Assembly (NCBI GenBank): GCA_018398585.1
Contig: JAGTTD010000011.1
Location: 9,485,001-9,549,000 of the forward strand
Length of the DNA: 64,000 nt
Origin: Simmondsia chinensis
Taxonomy: Eukaryota > Streptophyta > Magnoliopsida > Caryophyllales > Simmondsiaceae
Direction: 5' to 3'
The notes under the pieces were generated by a model, which was given only the letters and a program-made list of their open reading frames with translations, had not been told where the DNA came from and did no database searches. The position numbers and the translations under genes are program-made. Shown one piece after another: positions 1-12,285 of this stretch. The stretch's first letter is position 1, and every line of letters begins with the position of its first letter.

Positions 1-611
1 CTTTCCTAAGCTAATATATACATTAGGCTATCTTAAAACCCAAGGGGACGACATGCAAGAGGCCCCATCGTGCAAAACAAAAATAACAAAAAAAGTGACG
101 CAAACAGGCCCGGTGAAAGGCCAAAGGACGCGCGGGTCAGGCGCTGGGTCCCGCGCATTGGGTGCTGGGTTGCTCGCCCAGTGCGCTGGGACGCGCACAC
201 CTAGCGCAGCCATGCGCTAAAGCACACGGGCCACCTAAGGCCAGCACGCGACTCAGTGAATGACAGGGGTGCGCATGCTCCTGCGCCTGGTCACAAGGTC
301 ATGGGCACTTGGTAAGCCAATGACCATGACACTAAGCATTTGAACTTGGGTAAGGTGCGTGTATACATGTGCCCGTACTTTACCATTGTCCTTGCTGACA
401 TAGTGTTGGCATCAGAATGACCTAAACATCATTAAAATCCCTTAATTCCCCAAGTTTGTGTACCCTTATTTACAAAAAAGAATATATATTACACAGAAAA
501 CTTGAAAATCATATAGAGGTTTTAGGGTATGAAGAGCATTGACTTTAAAAGAAAAAGTAAACAAAAAAAAAAGAAAAATTAACAATCAGTGATTCAAACT
601 TTGATTACCGA
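1..611 (-). other. Internal non-coding part of a Tat-like LTR element (cut by window edge)
   Basis: This stretch lies on the interior side of a degenerate primer-binding site, so I infer it is the 5' untranslated internal region of a minus-strand LTR element that extends left of the window. Bases 100-300 are clearly GC-richer than the surroundings, with many GCGC and CGCG words; the rest is AT-rich. I see no credible coding frame; the small frame at 28-213 has no recognisable motif. Confidence 0.4.
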
Positions 612-629
612 TTCCCCAACAACAACGTC
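612..629 (-). other. Degenerate primer-binding site (Athila/Tat type)
   Basis: The plus strand reads TCCCCAACAACAACGTCA. Its complement matches the conserved Athila/Tat primer-binding site TGGCGCCGTTGCCGGGGA with several substitutions. It lies directly beside the U5 end of the LTR at 637-2026, which fixes the element orientation as minus. Confidence 0.6.
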
Positions 630-636
630 AAAAGCT

Positions 637-2026
637 TGTTCTATTTTAATGTATGCGGCAAAAATCATGCAAATGCAAGCGTATAAGCAACCCATAGCTG
701 TGGTGGGTATACAGGTGTCATATCTGCAGAGAATCTATATAAAGTTGGATTTGATGATTATCGAGTAGTTAAATTTGGGTTTTTGTGGACAATGTGAGTG
801 GTTAACTAAATTAAAGGAATTAAATAATAAATAGGTATGCCAATCAATCAAAGATATTTACTAGTTAGGCTATAAATTAGGGTTAGCCTAACTTGGATTC
901 TTTCATCATCTTTCAGCACAATAATGACTTTAAAGGCTTAGACTACAAGATCTAAGGCTAGAATAGCACAAAATTAGGGTTTAGGTAATTAATTAGTCTA
1001 AAGGCATAATCCATTTAATCACTCTAGATGCAACATAGATTATTTCAATAGCACTACTAAATTCCTTCGTCACATCTAATTTCATGTTAAACCTAGATTA
1101 ATACTTAAGTTAGGACTTAGGGTAATGAACTAGTCTAGGAACCTAACCCACCTTATCATTCTAGGCGGAGGTTGAATTATCTTAGGACTAATAAATTCCT
1201 TTATCACTCCTAATTAAGTATTACTTTGTATGAAAGATTGTGTTAACAATTGGGGTACAACCTCAACCTCAGCCACCCATGAATAACCTGTTATATTATA
1301 ATTTAGGATATAAGCATAAGACAACAAGCAAATAAAATTGAAAATCAAAGCATGACTACAAGCATGTAGTAAGAGAACCAATCTCAAAATATAAAACTCT
1401 CCACAAGGGTGCAGAAACAGTATAACAAAAGTCATTATTGAAAATGAAACATAAATCTGGGATTCGGAGGGCTACCCATCCTTCACTCCTCAATTATGAG
1501 TAAAAGTCCACAGGAATTCTACAAATGACAAATTCAAAAGGAAAAAGGGAAAGAAAACTCATGGATTGATAAACTCCTTTGATCAGTGCTGACTTAACTC
1601 TTGCTTTGATTCCCCACACTTGAACCACTTTCTCTTCGACCTTTGTGAGAATCGGGTCTTTGTTGGTGGCTCGAGGAGGGAGGAGAAGTGAATGAAGAGC
1701 AAAAAGTTCCATAAATTAGGTCTCACCCTCTCTTTTTATGAGCATGGCATGCCTTGGGGCCTAATTCACGACCCACCATTAAGGGACTTAATACAGAATT
1801 TGAAAGTTGAATCTTGAATCGATGAGTCCTTTTTCCATGCAAGGTCAAGCTTCTCAAAGTAATCTTCGAATTTGTCCATTTCAGCCTGTTCTTCATCGCT
1901 TTTTAAGATGTCTTACCCCAACATGTACTAAGCCTAATTATACAAAGATTATACCATAACAGGCATGTAATAGCCTAAAATATCATAGAATTGTGGTATA
2001 AAAGATAAAAAATATACATCACATCA
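637..2026 (-). repeat. LTR of a Tat-like gypsy element (copy A, 5' LTR)
   Basis: The block starts TGTTC beside the PBS and ends ...CACATCA, so in element sense it runs TGATGTG...GAACA. It shares long homologous stretches with 52440-54130 (same orientation) and 58833-60250 (opposite orientation): the 'gggtatacaggtgtc' segment near U5, the repeated 'aatacttaagttagg' segment, and the 'gaaggatgggtag' segment. Three copies of one long, AT-rich LTR family are therefore present. The outer boundary is inferred from the terminal CA and may be off by some bases. Confidence 0.6.
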
Positions 2027-2468
2027 GTGGGCCATAATAATTTTTATGAAAATTAAGTTTTTCGAGAGAATAAAAAGAGAAAGTTTCTTTATAAATTTTT
2101 TTATTTAAAATATTTTTTAACCCTACATTTCGAGTGTTTGCAAAGGAGACTGTGAAGAAGGTCTTGTGGTCTTAATAACTTTCGCAAGCACTTTTTTGGT
2201 CTTCTCTTCGGTTAACCTTTTTGACATTTTCTTTTATGTTTTCCTTTATTTTATTTTTTTTCTTTATATTATTAATATATGTTTGTTTTATTAGCCATTT
2301 TTATGTCACCATGAGCATAATAGAGTAGAGATGCCGATTTTAATTTAGATTTAAATTTTAATGTTGCGTGTATTCATTAATTTTAGGAATAGTTTTCAAA
2401 TATATATGAACAGTAGCCCCTTAACTCATTTTGATACAAGTGTTCATTGTATTTCTCTCTAAAATAAA
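2027..2468. other. Unassigned AT-rich intergenic sequence
   Basis: No coding frame, terminal repeat or RNA motif is recognisable. The composition is strongly AT-rich with T-runs around 2220-2290. Confidence 0.5.
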
Positions 2469-2845
2469 GGATAAATTACATACTAGTATCCTTAGGTAGT
2501 GCATTAACATTTTAGTCCACAAACTTTGTGAAATAATATTTAGTCCAAACGGTACACAAATTTAATAAAATAGTCCAAACAACAATGCATAAAGGTGTCA
2601 AATGGGTCTCTCATCCGACCCTTGTTCATTAGAAGTGTCATAACATTGCAATTTGTGTGTAGAATGAGGGTAATAACAAGGGGATGGCAGGTCTTCCAGC
2701 AAATAACAACAAAATTCACACTATTTCACATTGTCATTTAGAATATTTTATTAAATATATGTAATTTTTTGGAGTAAAAAATTATTTTACAATGGACTAA
2801 AAAAGTATTACATCAACTCTTGTGGTACTAATATGTAACTTATTC
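2469..2845. mobile_element. Mutator-like MITE, family copy 1
   Basis: The 377-bp element begins GGATAAATTACATACTAGTA and ends with the imperfect inverted complement (...TACTAATATGTAACTTATTC). Both subterminal regions carry 'tttagtcc' or 'ggactaaa'. A 9-bp flank taaaataaa/taaataaaa is a possible degraded target duplication, the size expected of Mutator-like elements. A second copy of the same family lies at 28876-29243. It is non-coding. Confidence 0.65.
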
Positions 2846-3652
2846 TAAATAAAAAAAGATTATGAATACAATACATTTTACATATATAGTTTATCAAATT
2901 ACTTGTAAAATTTATATTTAGATTTAAGATGACCATTATGTCTCTTGATTTTTGGTTGACAAACTAACCCACCTTTTATATTACATTTACATACGAACTT
3001 TCTTCTATGTAGCGAATGGTATGGAACTTGGTGTATGCTTATTCATCCTACCATGGCCATTAAGTGCCCCTACTATTTTTATTCATTTTATATTTTTGTT
3101 GTCATTCTTGATTGTACAACTTTTCATACAATTAGTCCCATATGTCGGGGCTTGTCTCGCTTGAGGTGCCTCTTTATGGGTGACGTTACCAAGTGCTTTA
3201 AGCGGTCCTAGATTTTATGGAAGAGTAGTAATTGTTGTATGAATGTGTTCAACTTCAATCCAAGACGCCAATCATAAGACTATTATAAAAAAAAGTATAT
3301 ATCCATTATTAGTTTCAATATTATATAAAACACATAATTTAGAATACATATTTATAATATCAATTGAACTTATTTTCAAACTATTAATATTTTGTCCACA
3401 ATGCATCACGAATGCTCCTAGGGAACTCGCCACACTTGCTCTTGACCCGTAACGACGTTGCCCGATGAGATGTAATATAGTTTTGGAAACTCATACATTA
3501 GTAAAGTTCTTGTATATCAAAAAGGAAAATGTTATCCATTTATTATTAAATTAAAATATAGTATAAAAATAAATAGCTTAATACTTTGACCAATATCACT
3601 GACATCTATGAATGTGTGACGATTAGATCGAAGAGGAGGTGAAGGTGAATGT
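2846..3652. other. Unassigned sequence
   Basis: Short hydrophobic frames at 2952-3164 and 3243-3452 have no recognisable domain and look like chance frames in AT-rich DNA. I see no repeat structure. Confidence 0.45.
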
Positions 3653-4650
3653 TGTTGGTAAATATGGGCAAATGAGTAATCAAATTCCCATCAAGACTAA
3701 CTCGAGATGGGGGCAAATAAACTTAAACGACACAATGACAAAGATGAACTCAATAAACCTCTTATTACACCAATTTGACTTGAGACAATATAATTAAACA
3801 ATTGAAATTAAAAGATTCAAAGAAGAAGATTGAATCGAAGGAAGTAGCCTCGTCGTGGAGTTCACCACTGTCATAAGTTGTTTATACCCCACCGCGGTAC
3901 AAACGGGATCGTTGGACACTTTGGATCCCCGGTTAACACGGTACCCAACATAGGAGTGTACACTCGGGTAATGGGTTAGAGTATGCCTCAACTTACTTAG
4001 TAACCAGAATAAGAATAGAGAGAATTTCAGAAGGAAGAAGATACTGTTTCTGTATTTTTCATACATTTTCTTGTATTAAACAACACCCTAGAGTAAGGTA
4101 TTTATAGGGAAAAAATACTTAACATGTAAATTAGAATCGGGTAAGGATTGTGGGCAAGAAATCCGGCCACAATTAGGATAGAGGCGGATATGAAGAGTGC
4201 AAAATCCGGGCACAATCAAGACTAAAATAGTTATAGAAGAAGGTGGGCAGATACGCAGTCAAAACGTGTACCTCAAACTCGAACCTGGACTAATGGACAT
4301 ATACTTGAGCATAACAGCCTCGACGTTAGACACAAGAAGAGCCTCGAGCTCGAGACTAGTCCCATTACTCCTCTGGCGTTCGTTTATGATGATTAAAATA
4401 TAATGCCTGTAAAAATAAAGGTCCAGCTTAGAAAAAGTTCACAGAACACCACATCGCAATGTGGCTTGGCGAGGCAAGGCGCTCGCACGCGTGTTTGGTA
4501 CGTAAAACCCACTCGAGTCCCCTCTGGACTTTACCAATTACAAGAAAAAAGGGATATATAAATTACACTTTCCTTCACTACTCTTCCTATGTGGGATAGA
4601 CGAGAAACACAAGACTTCAAAATTGAAGCACACTACCCTATATTCCAACA
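3653..4650 (-). repeat. 3' LTR of the copia element
   Basis: This 998-bp LTR starts TGTTGGTAAATATGGGC and ends TATTCCAACA. It aligns throughout with 9267-10447, for example at 'ctcgagatgggggc', 'ggtatttatag' and 'tatgtgggatag'. The purine-rich run on the minus strand just inside (rc of 4651-4665, ATGTGGGATAT) is a weak polypurine tract. Confidence 0.9.
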
Positions 4651-5307
4651 ATATCCCACATGATTCAATTTTGGCAATAGAAAGAAATAAAGGATGTTAC
4701 TGAGCAATGAGACCCACTCTTGATGATATCAATGTTTTTTGGACTTGAATCGGTACCTAGTGAATATGCATGTCCCACAACCACCAAATGATGAACATAG
4801 TCTTGAACCATGACCGGTTATTGTGAAGAGCGCACACATCCCCTTCATGAGATTCTCAGGTTGAAACACACTCCGCAATCCGGACGTATGAGGTCCTTCT
4901 CAACAAAATAGATCCGATATCTAGGTACTCAGGAACACTCTAGAGAGTAAGCCCTTACTCTCAATAGAGAATGTCTTACCACCCCACATTCCCGTAGGCG
5001 AGTCCATCAAGTGTGGTGCTGTACCATTACAGGCTATGGACAATATTAAGAGCCTTAAGCTCATCCTCATATCGTTGCAGTAGTGGTGTGTCCAGCAAGT
5101 GTGCTACCTCGCACCATCGTAAAGGGCTATGGATGACATTAAAAGCGTAAAGCTCAACCTAAATTTCATGGTAGGTTTGACAAATCCAAGCCACCAGCAA
5201 CATTATCTTGGAAGGGGCTAAGGTGGCTTAATCACAAATTGCTCAACCTTGGTTTCATTTGACCCATTGCACATTAAGAATACTCCTGAGACGGGTATCC
5301 ACAAAGA

Positions 5308-7405
5308 TCAAGACACACAAGTGGGCTTAAGCCTCATTCCCTCTACTGTATCACATATTGCCTTTTTAAAAAGGCCTTTAGTAAGGGGATCTGCCAAATT
5401 CTTTTCTCTTCTTACAAACTCAAGCGAGATCACATTATTCTCAATAAGGTGCTTTACTACACCATGCCTCGGGCGAATATGCCTGCGCTTGCCATTATAC
5501 ACTTCACTTTGAGCAATTCCAATGGCTTCTCATGAGTTATAGTGCATCGAGATTGACGGGGCGGGCTTCCCCCATAATGGAATGTCTCCCAACATATTCC
5601 TTAACCATTCAGCTTTCAAACTTGCTATCTCAAGAGCAATAAATTCTGACTCCATGGTTGATTTAGCAATGTAGGTCTACTTACAAGATTTCCAAGACAC
5701 AGTACCGTTAGCAAGCATAAAAACATAGCCAGTAGCAGAGTAATCTCATCACTGTCAGATACCCAATTGATATCGTAGTATCCCTCTAAAATGGCGGGGA
5801 ATCATTTATAACGAAGACCCCAGCCCATGGTACCTCGAAGCTATCTCAAACGCTTGACCAAAGTAACCCAGTGCTCCTTGCTAGGACTATGGGTATAACG
5901 ACTCAATCTATTAACAACATAGGCCATATCAGGATGAGTGCAATTCATCAAAACATCACGCTAGCAATAATTTTAGTATGCAACCTATGACACTATCATC
6001 TATGTTCCTTTCCAGGCAAACATTTGGGTCATAGGGAGTTTTAGCACGAGTGTCATCAAAGTGGCCATATTTCCTCAATATTTTCTCCACATAGTGGGAT
6101 TGACATAAAGTCAAACCCTTAGGTGATCTAACAATTTTTTTTTTGGTAAGTTGATCTAACAATTTTAATTCCAAGTATCACATCAGCCTCGCCTAGGTCT
6201 TTCATATCAAAGCATGAGCTCAAGAAAGACTTAGTAGTACTCACAAATATTCACACTCATACTAAAAATAAGCATGTCGTCAACAAATAAGTAGATAACT
6301 ACACAATCATTATCAACCTACTTAGAGTACATACATGCATCACCACTATTCATAACAAAACCATGTATGACCAAAGTGCAATCAAACTTTTGATGCCATT
6401 GTTTAGGAACTTGTTTAAGACCATACAAGGACTTTACAAGCTTACTAGCTTTATGTTCCATACCAGGAACCTCGAACCCCCTGGGTTGTTCCTTGCAAAT
6501 TTCCTCCTTAAGGTCACCATTCAAGAAAGCGGTTTGACGTCCATTTGATGTGCTGCAAAGTTATGTACGGACGCTAGAGTAATCAAGGCTCTCAGAGTGG
6601 CTATCTTAGTCATGGGTGAATAGGTATCAAAGAAATCTATACCTTATTTTTGAGTATACCCCTTAGCTATTAATCTTATCTTAAATTTGTCAATTGACCC
6701 ATCAACCGTTAATTTATTTTTAAGCACCCATTTACACCCTAAGGGTTTGTATCCCCTAGGAAGATCCACTAACACCCAAGTATTATTACTCATGATTGAG
6801 TTGAGCTCATTATTAACAAACTCTCTGTAAAGTGGAGCATCTATGGATCTCATGGCCTCATGATATGTTTTAGGATCTTCCTCTAACATGACTGCATTTA
6901 CAACATGCTCATCAAAATCAGGGTGTTTAGATAGAAATGTAGTAATGAAGTCAGGTCCAACACCAGTCTCAATTTGAGCCATCTTACTTCTCCTAAGTTC
7001 TTGAACCTCGAGTTCAGGGGACAAATGACTAGATGAAGGAGCAGATGCATCAGGAAAAGAAACAGGCAATGACACATGCATAGATTCTTTCATGGGAAAC
7101 ACATGCTCGAAGAAATCACCATCCCGAGACTCCATGATCTTACCAAGCCCAGGGCTGGAGGTATTTAATAACATGAATCTATATGTAACACTGTTCATAG
7201 CATAACTAATAAACATAGCATCTACAGTTTTGGGACCTATTTTACTTCTTTTAAATTCTGGTAGCCCAACTTTAGCCTGACACCCCCACACTTTGAAGTA
7301 TTGAAGGTTAGGCACATAGCTCTTCCATAATTCGTAAGGTGGTCCATCTAACTTTTTATGTGGAACCCTATTAAGCACATGGCATGCAAACAACATAGCG
7401 TTCAT
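5308..7405 (-). pseudogene. Copia reverse transcriptase-RNase H (broken)
   Basis: The minus strand encodes, in order, an RT N-terminus (WVLVDLPRGYKPLGCKWVLK, near 6700-6790), the NGDLKEEI...QPRGFE block (6460-6520), the SLYGLKQVPKQW block (about 6390-6435), a catalytic FVDDML motif (VDD at 6276-6284, with F instead of the usual Y) and an RNase H C-terminus with ENNVISLEFVRREKNLADPLTKGLF (5350-5450). These are standard Ty1-copia RT/RH blocks. The frame is split into at least four pieces by stops and frameshifts, so the gene is dead. The start of this block overlaps the integrase C-terminal linker, a low-complexity Ser/Pro-rich stretch near 7000-7050. Confidence 0.9.
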
Positions 7406-7413
7406 TATCTCTT

Positions 7414-8300
7414 TTAGGGCTCTATTTTCCTTTTGGCTATACCATTTTGTTTGGGTGCATAAGGGGCCAATACTTTATGAATTGTTCCACATTTATCACA
7501 ATGCTTCCTAAGGAAGGTAGTGTCATACTCACCTCCTCTATCAGACCTAACCCTTTTGATTCTATGGTCTAATTGGCTCTCAACTTCTACCTTATACTTA
7601 AGGAACATCTCCTCAGCCTCATACTTTGAACTCAGGAGATACACCTTGGTGAATCTCGAGTGGTCATCAACGAAGGTAATGTAGTACCTCTTACCACCTC
7701 TACTCATGGTGTTCTTAAAGTCACCTAAGTCATTGTGCACGAGTTCAAGTAGGCTAGATGTTCGTTCAACTGATTTGTTTAAAGGCATCTTAGGGTGCTT
7801 GGCGTCGACACATATTCCACATTTGTTAGGTTCGATTAGACTATAGTTGGGAATTAAACTCATTTGTTAAGTTTCTTAAACAAATTATGATTAACATGTC
7901 CGGGCCTAGCATGCCACGAATCCAAAGACTCAACAATATAAGCAGAAGTAGATGCATTCTCATTCATTTCCACATCAAGCATAAAAAGACCCCCATTAAT
8001 TTCCCACAAAGTTGGTATTCTTAGTGATAACAAGTTTATCAAATTCAAAAGACAATTTAAAACAATCTTTGTTAAGCAATGCACCAGAAACAGGATTTCT
8101 ACTCTAATCAGGGACATACAACACATTTTGCAAAGATAAAAACTTTCCAGAGAAATTTTAGAAGGACCTTTCCCTTGCCAAGAACAGGAACTAAACTAGA
8201 ATTACCCATGAATACCCCCCACAATGGCTTTTTCATACTCCTAGAATAGGTCCTTATTGGTGCAGATGTGCCTTGTTGCACCAATATCTATAACCCCCTC
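7414..8300 (-). pseudogene. Copia protease and integrase (broken, catalytic Glu lost)
   Basis: Going down the minus strand: a protease active-site remnant VIDIGATRHIC (around 8265-8295, where DSGA or DTGA is expected), the 'vllkf...' linker, an integrase zinc-binding region with SWHARPGHVN and a downstream CGIC, and the catalytic core from about 7770 to 7414. In the core I see HNDLGDF (first Asp), FVDDHSRFTKVYLL and SDRGGEYDTTFL (second Asp). Exactly 35 residues further, where a DD35E integrase has Glu, the frame reads GIAKRK, so the catalytic Glu is Lys (a single GAG to AAG change would do it). There are frame breaks at 7860 and 8126. Confidence 0.88.
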
Positions 8301-8379
8301 GATCATGTTCCCAACCATATTCACCTCGGAGATCATGGACACAAAGATGTCTCCGCTCTCGGTGAGGTTGGCCAGGGTT

Positions 8380-9232
8380 TTGTGTTCTTTAAGCTTTCTT
8401 GGTCCAAATCCCTTCCTATAGTTTATGGAGGTATGGCCTATCTCGCCACAGGTCCAGCATGTTCCCTTAACTCATTTCTGTCCACCTTCAGGGTTGTTCT
8501 CCACGGGTCTGCTTCTGCTTTGAGCTCGAGCCTCGGTTGGAACATCTTTTGTTCCACGACTTCTTAAACCTGTCATTCGTTCTTGTACTCTTCGACTCAA
8601 CTAGATTAGCAGATATAGATGAGTGCTTAGAGGACCTTTCTTTAGCTTTTTTTCTATTCTAGTCCTCAAGATTGATATATGAAACTAGCTCTTGCAGAGT
8701 CATGTCTTTTTTCTTTTTTTTTTTTTTTTGTGTTTTGATTGATCCTTATAGTTTTCCCACAAAGGAGGAAATTTCTTAACGAGACAATTCACCGGAAAGT
8801 TCTTACACATTTTCATTCCTTCGTTAAGTATTTTAGCACACAGATTCTCATACTCGTGGAACTGATCTAAAATAGATTTATCATCGGTCATGGTGAAAGA
8901 AAACCACTTAGTGCATACATACTTTTTAGCAGTGCTATCATCCTTTACATACTTACTACGTAAGCCTCCTAGATTTTCTTAATATTTTTCATCTTACTAT
9001 AAATCTGGTAAAGCGATGCCTTCATGTAATGCCGCAACATTCCTCTAGAGGTCAGATTATCTTTCACAAAGTCACGGCTCGACCTAGGAGGAGCCCTGTT
9101 ACTCGAGAAGGTGTAATGGACATCTATTTATCAAAGGAAAAACTCCATCTTATCAGACCAAATTTTATAGTTTTTACTGTGTAAAGGTTTAGTCTTTGAC
9201 ATCTCGGGTATCATAAAACCAGTTTTAGCCAT
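8380..9232 (-). pseudogene. Copia gag (broken, zinc knuckle Cys to Tyr)
   Basis: The gag ATG is at 9232 (MAKTGFMIPEMSKTKPLHSKNYKIWSDKMEFF, given here in part), typical of plant copia gag N-termini. Stops follow within 40 codons and the frame shifts. The body reappears at about 8891-8700 (ILDQFHEYENLCAKILNEGM) and ends in a lysine-rich run made from a poly-A/T tract. A zinc knuckle reads CWTCGEIGHTSINY near 8412-8462: the CX2CX4HX4C pattern with the final Cys replaced by Tyr. Gag would package RNA in virus-like particles; this copy cannot. Confidence 0.8.
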
Positions 9233-9266
9233 GTTTTGATTACTCATTTTAATAAACGATTTAAAT

Positions 9267-10447
9267 TGTTGGTAAATATGGGCAAATGAGGAATCAAATT
9301 CTCAAAAACGATATATCAAGACTAACTCGACACAAAAACAACATCAACATACCTAGTGCCTCAAGGGCTCTAGCATAAGTAGGGGTTGGGAGGGGTGTGA
9401 TGTACGCAGCCATACCCCTTCCGGGTGATACCCTGCGCAGGGGCTGTTTTCGAGGACCTGCACTTGAGATGGGGGCAAATAAACTTAAACGAGATAATGA
9501 CAAAGATGAACTCAATAAACCTCTTATTACACCAACTTGACTTAAGACAAGATAATTAAACAATTGAAGCTAAAATATTCAGAGAATAAGATTGAACTGA
9601 AAGAAGTCGCTGCACGGTGGTGTTCACCACTACTCTAAGTCGTTTATGCCCCCGCTACTGTATAAACAGGAACATCAGGTACCTTGACTCTAGGGGTTAA
9701 CACGGTACCCAACATAAAAGTGTACTCTCGAGTGATGAGTTGGAGTACGCCCTGACTTGCTTAGTAACCAGAATAAGAACAGAGAGAATTTTAGGAGGAG
9801 GAAGAGAATGTTTCTGTATTTTTTGTATATTTTTGTGTATTAAAAAACACCCCAAAGCATGGTATTTATAGACAAAAATACTTAATATGCAAGCTAGAAT
9901 TGGTTAAGGATTATGGGCAAGAAATCCGGCCACAATTAGGAAAGAGGTGGATTTGGAAGCACGAAAAATCCGGCCACAATCAAGGCAAAAACTATTATGG
10001 AAGGAAGTGGGCAGAGACACGGTGAAAACGCATGCCTTGAACTCGAACCTGGTCTAATTGACATACACTCGAGCAAAATATCCTTGAGGTTGGACATAAC
10101 GAGACCCTCGAGTTCGAGCTCAAGCCCAAGCCCACAAGCTCGAGACTAGTCCCAGATCTCCCCTGGAGTTCATTTACGATAAGTGAAATATAATGTCCCT
10201 AAAAATAAAGGTCCGAGTTAGAAAAAGTCCCCATCACACCACACCGCGCAGTAGCTCAGCGAGGCAAGGCGGGCACGCGCATTTGCATGTGTGATATACA
10301 AAACCCATTCTAGTCCCCTTAAGACTTTACCAAGTACAAGGAAAAGGGGATATATAAACTAGACTTTCCTTTGTTGTGCTTCCTATGTGGGATAGAGGAG
10401 ACACACAAGGCTCCAAAATTGAAACACACTACTCCAATATTCCAACA
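9267..10447 (-). repeat. 5' LTR of the copia element, interrupted by an RTE tail
   Basis: It starts TGTTGGTAAATATGGGC and ends AATATTCCAACA. It is 1181 bp long against 998 bp for the other LTR. Most of the difference is the insertion at 9331-9461; the empty site is visible in the partner LTR near 3700. Confidence 0.88.
9331..9461 (-). mobile_element. Truncated RTE-LINE/SINE 3' end inserted in the copia LTR
   Basis: The plus strand reads an AAC-rich stretch, then 'acctagtgcctcaagggctc', 'tgtacgcagcc' and 'ggggctgttttcgagg'. This is the reverse of the shared 3' end of plant RTE LINEs and Au-like SINEs with a (TTG)n-like tail. Comparison with the empty LTR at about 3700 shows a short duplication, actcga/acttga. 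At 131 bp it could be a 5'-truncated LINE or a SINE remnant; no SINE head is visible. Confidence 0.72.
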
Positions 10448-11099
10448 GATGTCAAGGTCTAGGTTTAGACTAGTTAGATATAAAGATGAACCTGCATCTC
10501 CGTATTGAGAGAGGGCCTTTCATGATATCCCATATATTAAGGTGCATGTCTGGATGATGAAGAGGATACGAAGATGAACTTGCCTCTTCATATTGATACC
10601 CCATACTTACAGGTGCTTGTTCAGATGGATGAGGATATGAAGATGGACCTGCCTCTACATATTAAGAGGCAACATCCTGTACATATAAGGAGATGCAGGT
10701 CTAAGAGGAGGTGGACATGGACCTCCACAAAGAAAGAGTTTGAGCCCCCGTAGCTGATGCAGCCCACATGGTGGTGGGGCCAGTGGTAGGGGATGAACTA
10801 GATGCTACACCACCTCCAAATTGTATAGAGAGCCATTTCGATGCTACATCGTTCTCTCTCGCGAAATCATTCATCTAAGATCGAAATGTGGGACCAAGAG
10901 TATGCTCAAATCCCCTTCTATATCCCAAATGGTCTTAAAGACTCAAACAATCCATGTAAGTAGGTCCACCTTATCGATGGACCATTCTTCCAGTAATATA
11001 ATATTAATATAACAATACAAATAATGTATATATGTAATAATAAAATAATAATACAACTTGTAATGTATTCATAGTAATACAATATAATAATACAAATAG
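10448..11099. other. Unassigned region with imperfect ~70-bp repeats
   Basis: Between about 10480 and 10700 a motif of the type 'ggatatgaagatggacctgc' recurs three or four times. On the minus strand this would encode a Ser/Pro/Tyr-rich stretch (AGPSSYPHPSEQAP). I do not recognise a family; it may be the repetitive part of an old transposon-encoded protein. Confidence 0.35.
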
Positions 11100-11360
11100 A
11101 GTCATGTAATACAACAAATAATGTTTTTATAATATCGTTCATCATCATCGTCGTAGTCGTCTTCACCATTGCGTTCTTCATCATTATTGAGATCATCTCC
11201 ATCATTGTCGTCAACTTCTTCATTATCATCATCATCATCATCATTTTAGACATCATTATATTTTCGTCATCTAAGTTATACTCATCTTCTTCTTCTTTTG
11301 TGTTTCTTGGTGGCAGTGCAGGAATCTCATCAGGCTCTACTTCTTCACCTTCTCCCATGA
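11100..11360 (-). pseudogene. Acidic Asp/Glu-rich coding remnant, family unknown
   Basis: The minus strand reads MGEGEEVEPDEIPALPPRNT then EEEDEYNLDDENIM, and in a neighbouring frame a long Asp-rich run, across ATC/GTC repeats. Such acidic C-terminal tails occur in CACTA transposase proteins, including the one at 63079 in this window, so this may be the decayed end of another transposon gene. The trinucleotide repeat alone could also produce the pattern. Confidence 0.25.
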
Positions 11361-12131
11361 CAACAAGAGATAAAGGGTCATCAAACTTTGTAATGTACGT
11401 TATGTGCGTGATGAAACATCGTCTTCTTGGTAAAATATTTCACTCTCAATTGTGTGACCAGTTGAAGGGATGTCATACACAGCCTTGTGTTGTATTATGG
11501 TCTTATGAAATTAGCGAATCCACTATGTGATATAATGATTTTATTTTTAATAAGTTAGTTGGAAAAATAGACTTGCAGCAACATAATTGAAACTACGATA
11601 AATTGTCGTTTCTAGTTTGGGCTTGTAGCAGCAAGATCGGATGATTGTATTATAATTTAGAATGAAAATTGTAGATAATCATATAATAGTTTTTCTATTG
11701 GGGTCGCTAAATATAGTTAAAATTATATTACGTATTATTAATATAGTGGCTTCATCTTTATACCTATTGGAAATTATTGCCTGTAGTCATTTTAATCTCA
11801 TGCCACAATTCCACTGGTACGTCCCACATGCCTGGATCCTATCGCATGTCACTTCTCTCTACCGTTGGATTTGTCCTTAGTTACTTTATAAACTCTTTTG
11901 GTGTTTTGACAGATACACACAGCTAAAAAAAAGAAAAGGAAGAGCACGACATGCACATACCAGGCAAAAAAAGAATTAAGGTTGCGAGAGAGAGAGAGAG
12001 AGAGAGAACAAAGAAGCAACAAAGAAGAGAAAAACCGACGAGAAACTCGGTTGGAGCTCGATTTGAGACACAGTTTGGTAATCTTGGCTCTGATTTTGGT
12101 TCATCTTCTCCCTTTGAGGTTTGGTTAGGGT
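11361..12131. other. Unassigned sequence with a GA microsatellite; possible host 5'-leader character
   Basis: A perfect (GA)n run occupies about 11986-12008. The surrounding purine-rich sequence and the pyrimidine-rich 'tcttctccctttgagg' stretch resemble a plant gene 5' leader, but I see no convincing coding exon. The 5S-headed SINE is inserted at its end. Confidence 0.35.
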
Positions 12132-12145
12132 TTTTCTCACCCTCT
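12132..12145. repeat. Target-site duplication, left copy (SINE)
   Basis: The 14-mer ttttctcaccctct is repeated exactly at 12377-12390 and flanks the SINE directly on both sides. Confidence 0.9.
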
Positions 12146-12285
12146 AAAAGGAATATACCCAGCACCTTAAGGGCTCCCGCTTACGCAGGGTCTGGGGAGA
12201 GCTAATATATGCAGCCTTCCCCCTTCAGGGTGTTAACCTGAAGATCGGCTGTTTCCGAGTGCCCCTAGCCTTAGGGTGAGGACTT

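Larger units (their letters stand above)
3653..10447 (-). mobile_element. Ty1-copia LTR retrotransposon, full length but decayed
   Basis: Two LTRs with TGTTGG...CCAACA ends bracket gag, protease, integrase, reverse transcriptase and RNase H remnants, all on the minus strand and in Ty1-copia order (integrase before RT). Flanking 5-mers are aatgt (left) and gatgt (right), a target duplication with one change. The reading frames carry several stops and frameshifts, and key residues of the integrase, the gag zinc knuckle and the protease are changed, so the element cannot encode a full set of proteins. I did not find a clear tRNA-Met PBS next to the 5' LTR; the adjoining bases are AT-rich. The right LTR has received an RTE-LINE tail. 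Confidence 0.92.

Noticed and set aside
5249..8567. Plus-strand frames at 5249-5512, 6363-6548 and 8268-8567
   Set aside because: They are antisense to the copia RNase H, RT and gag regions.
10918..11358. Met-rich 146-codon minus-strand frame
   Set aside because: The Met run is one frame of an ATC/ATG trinucleotide repeat; the neighbouring frame gives Asp-rich sequence. I kept only a low-confidence acidic remnant.
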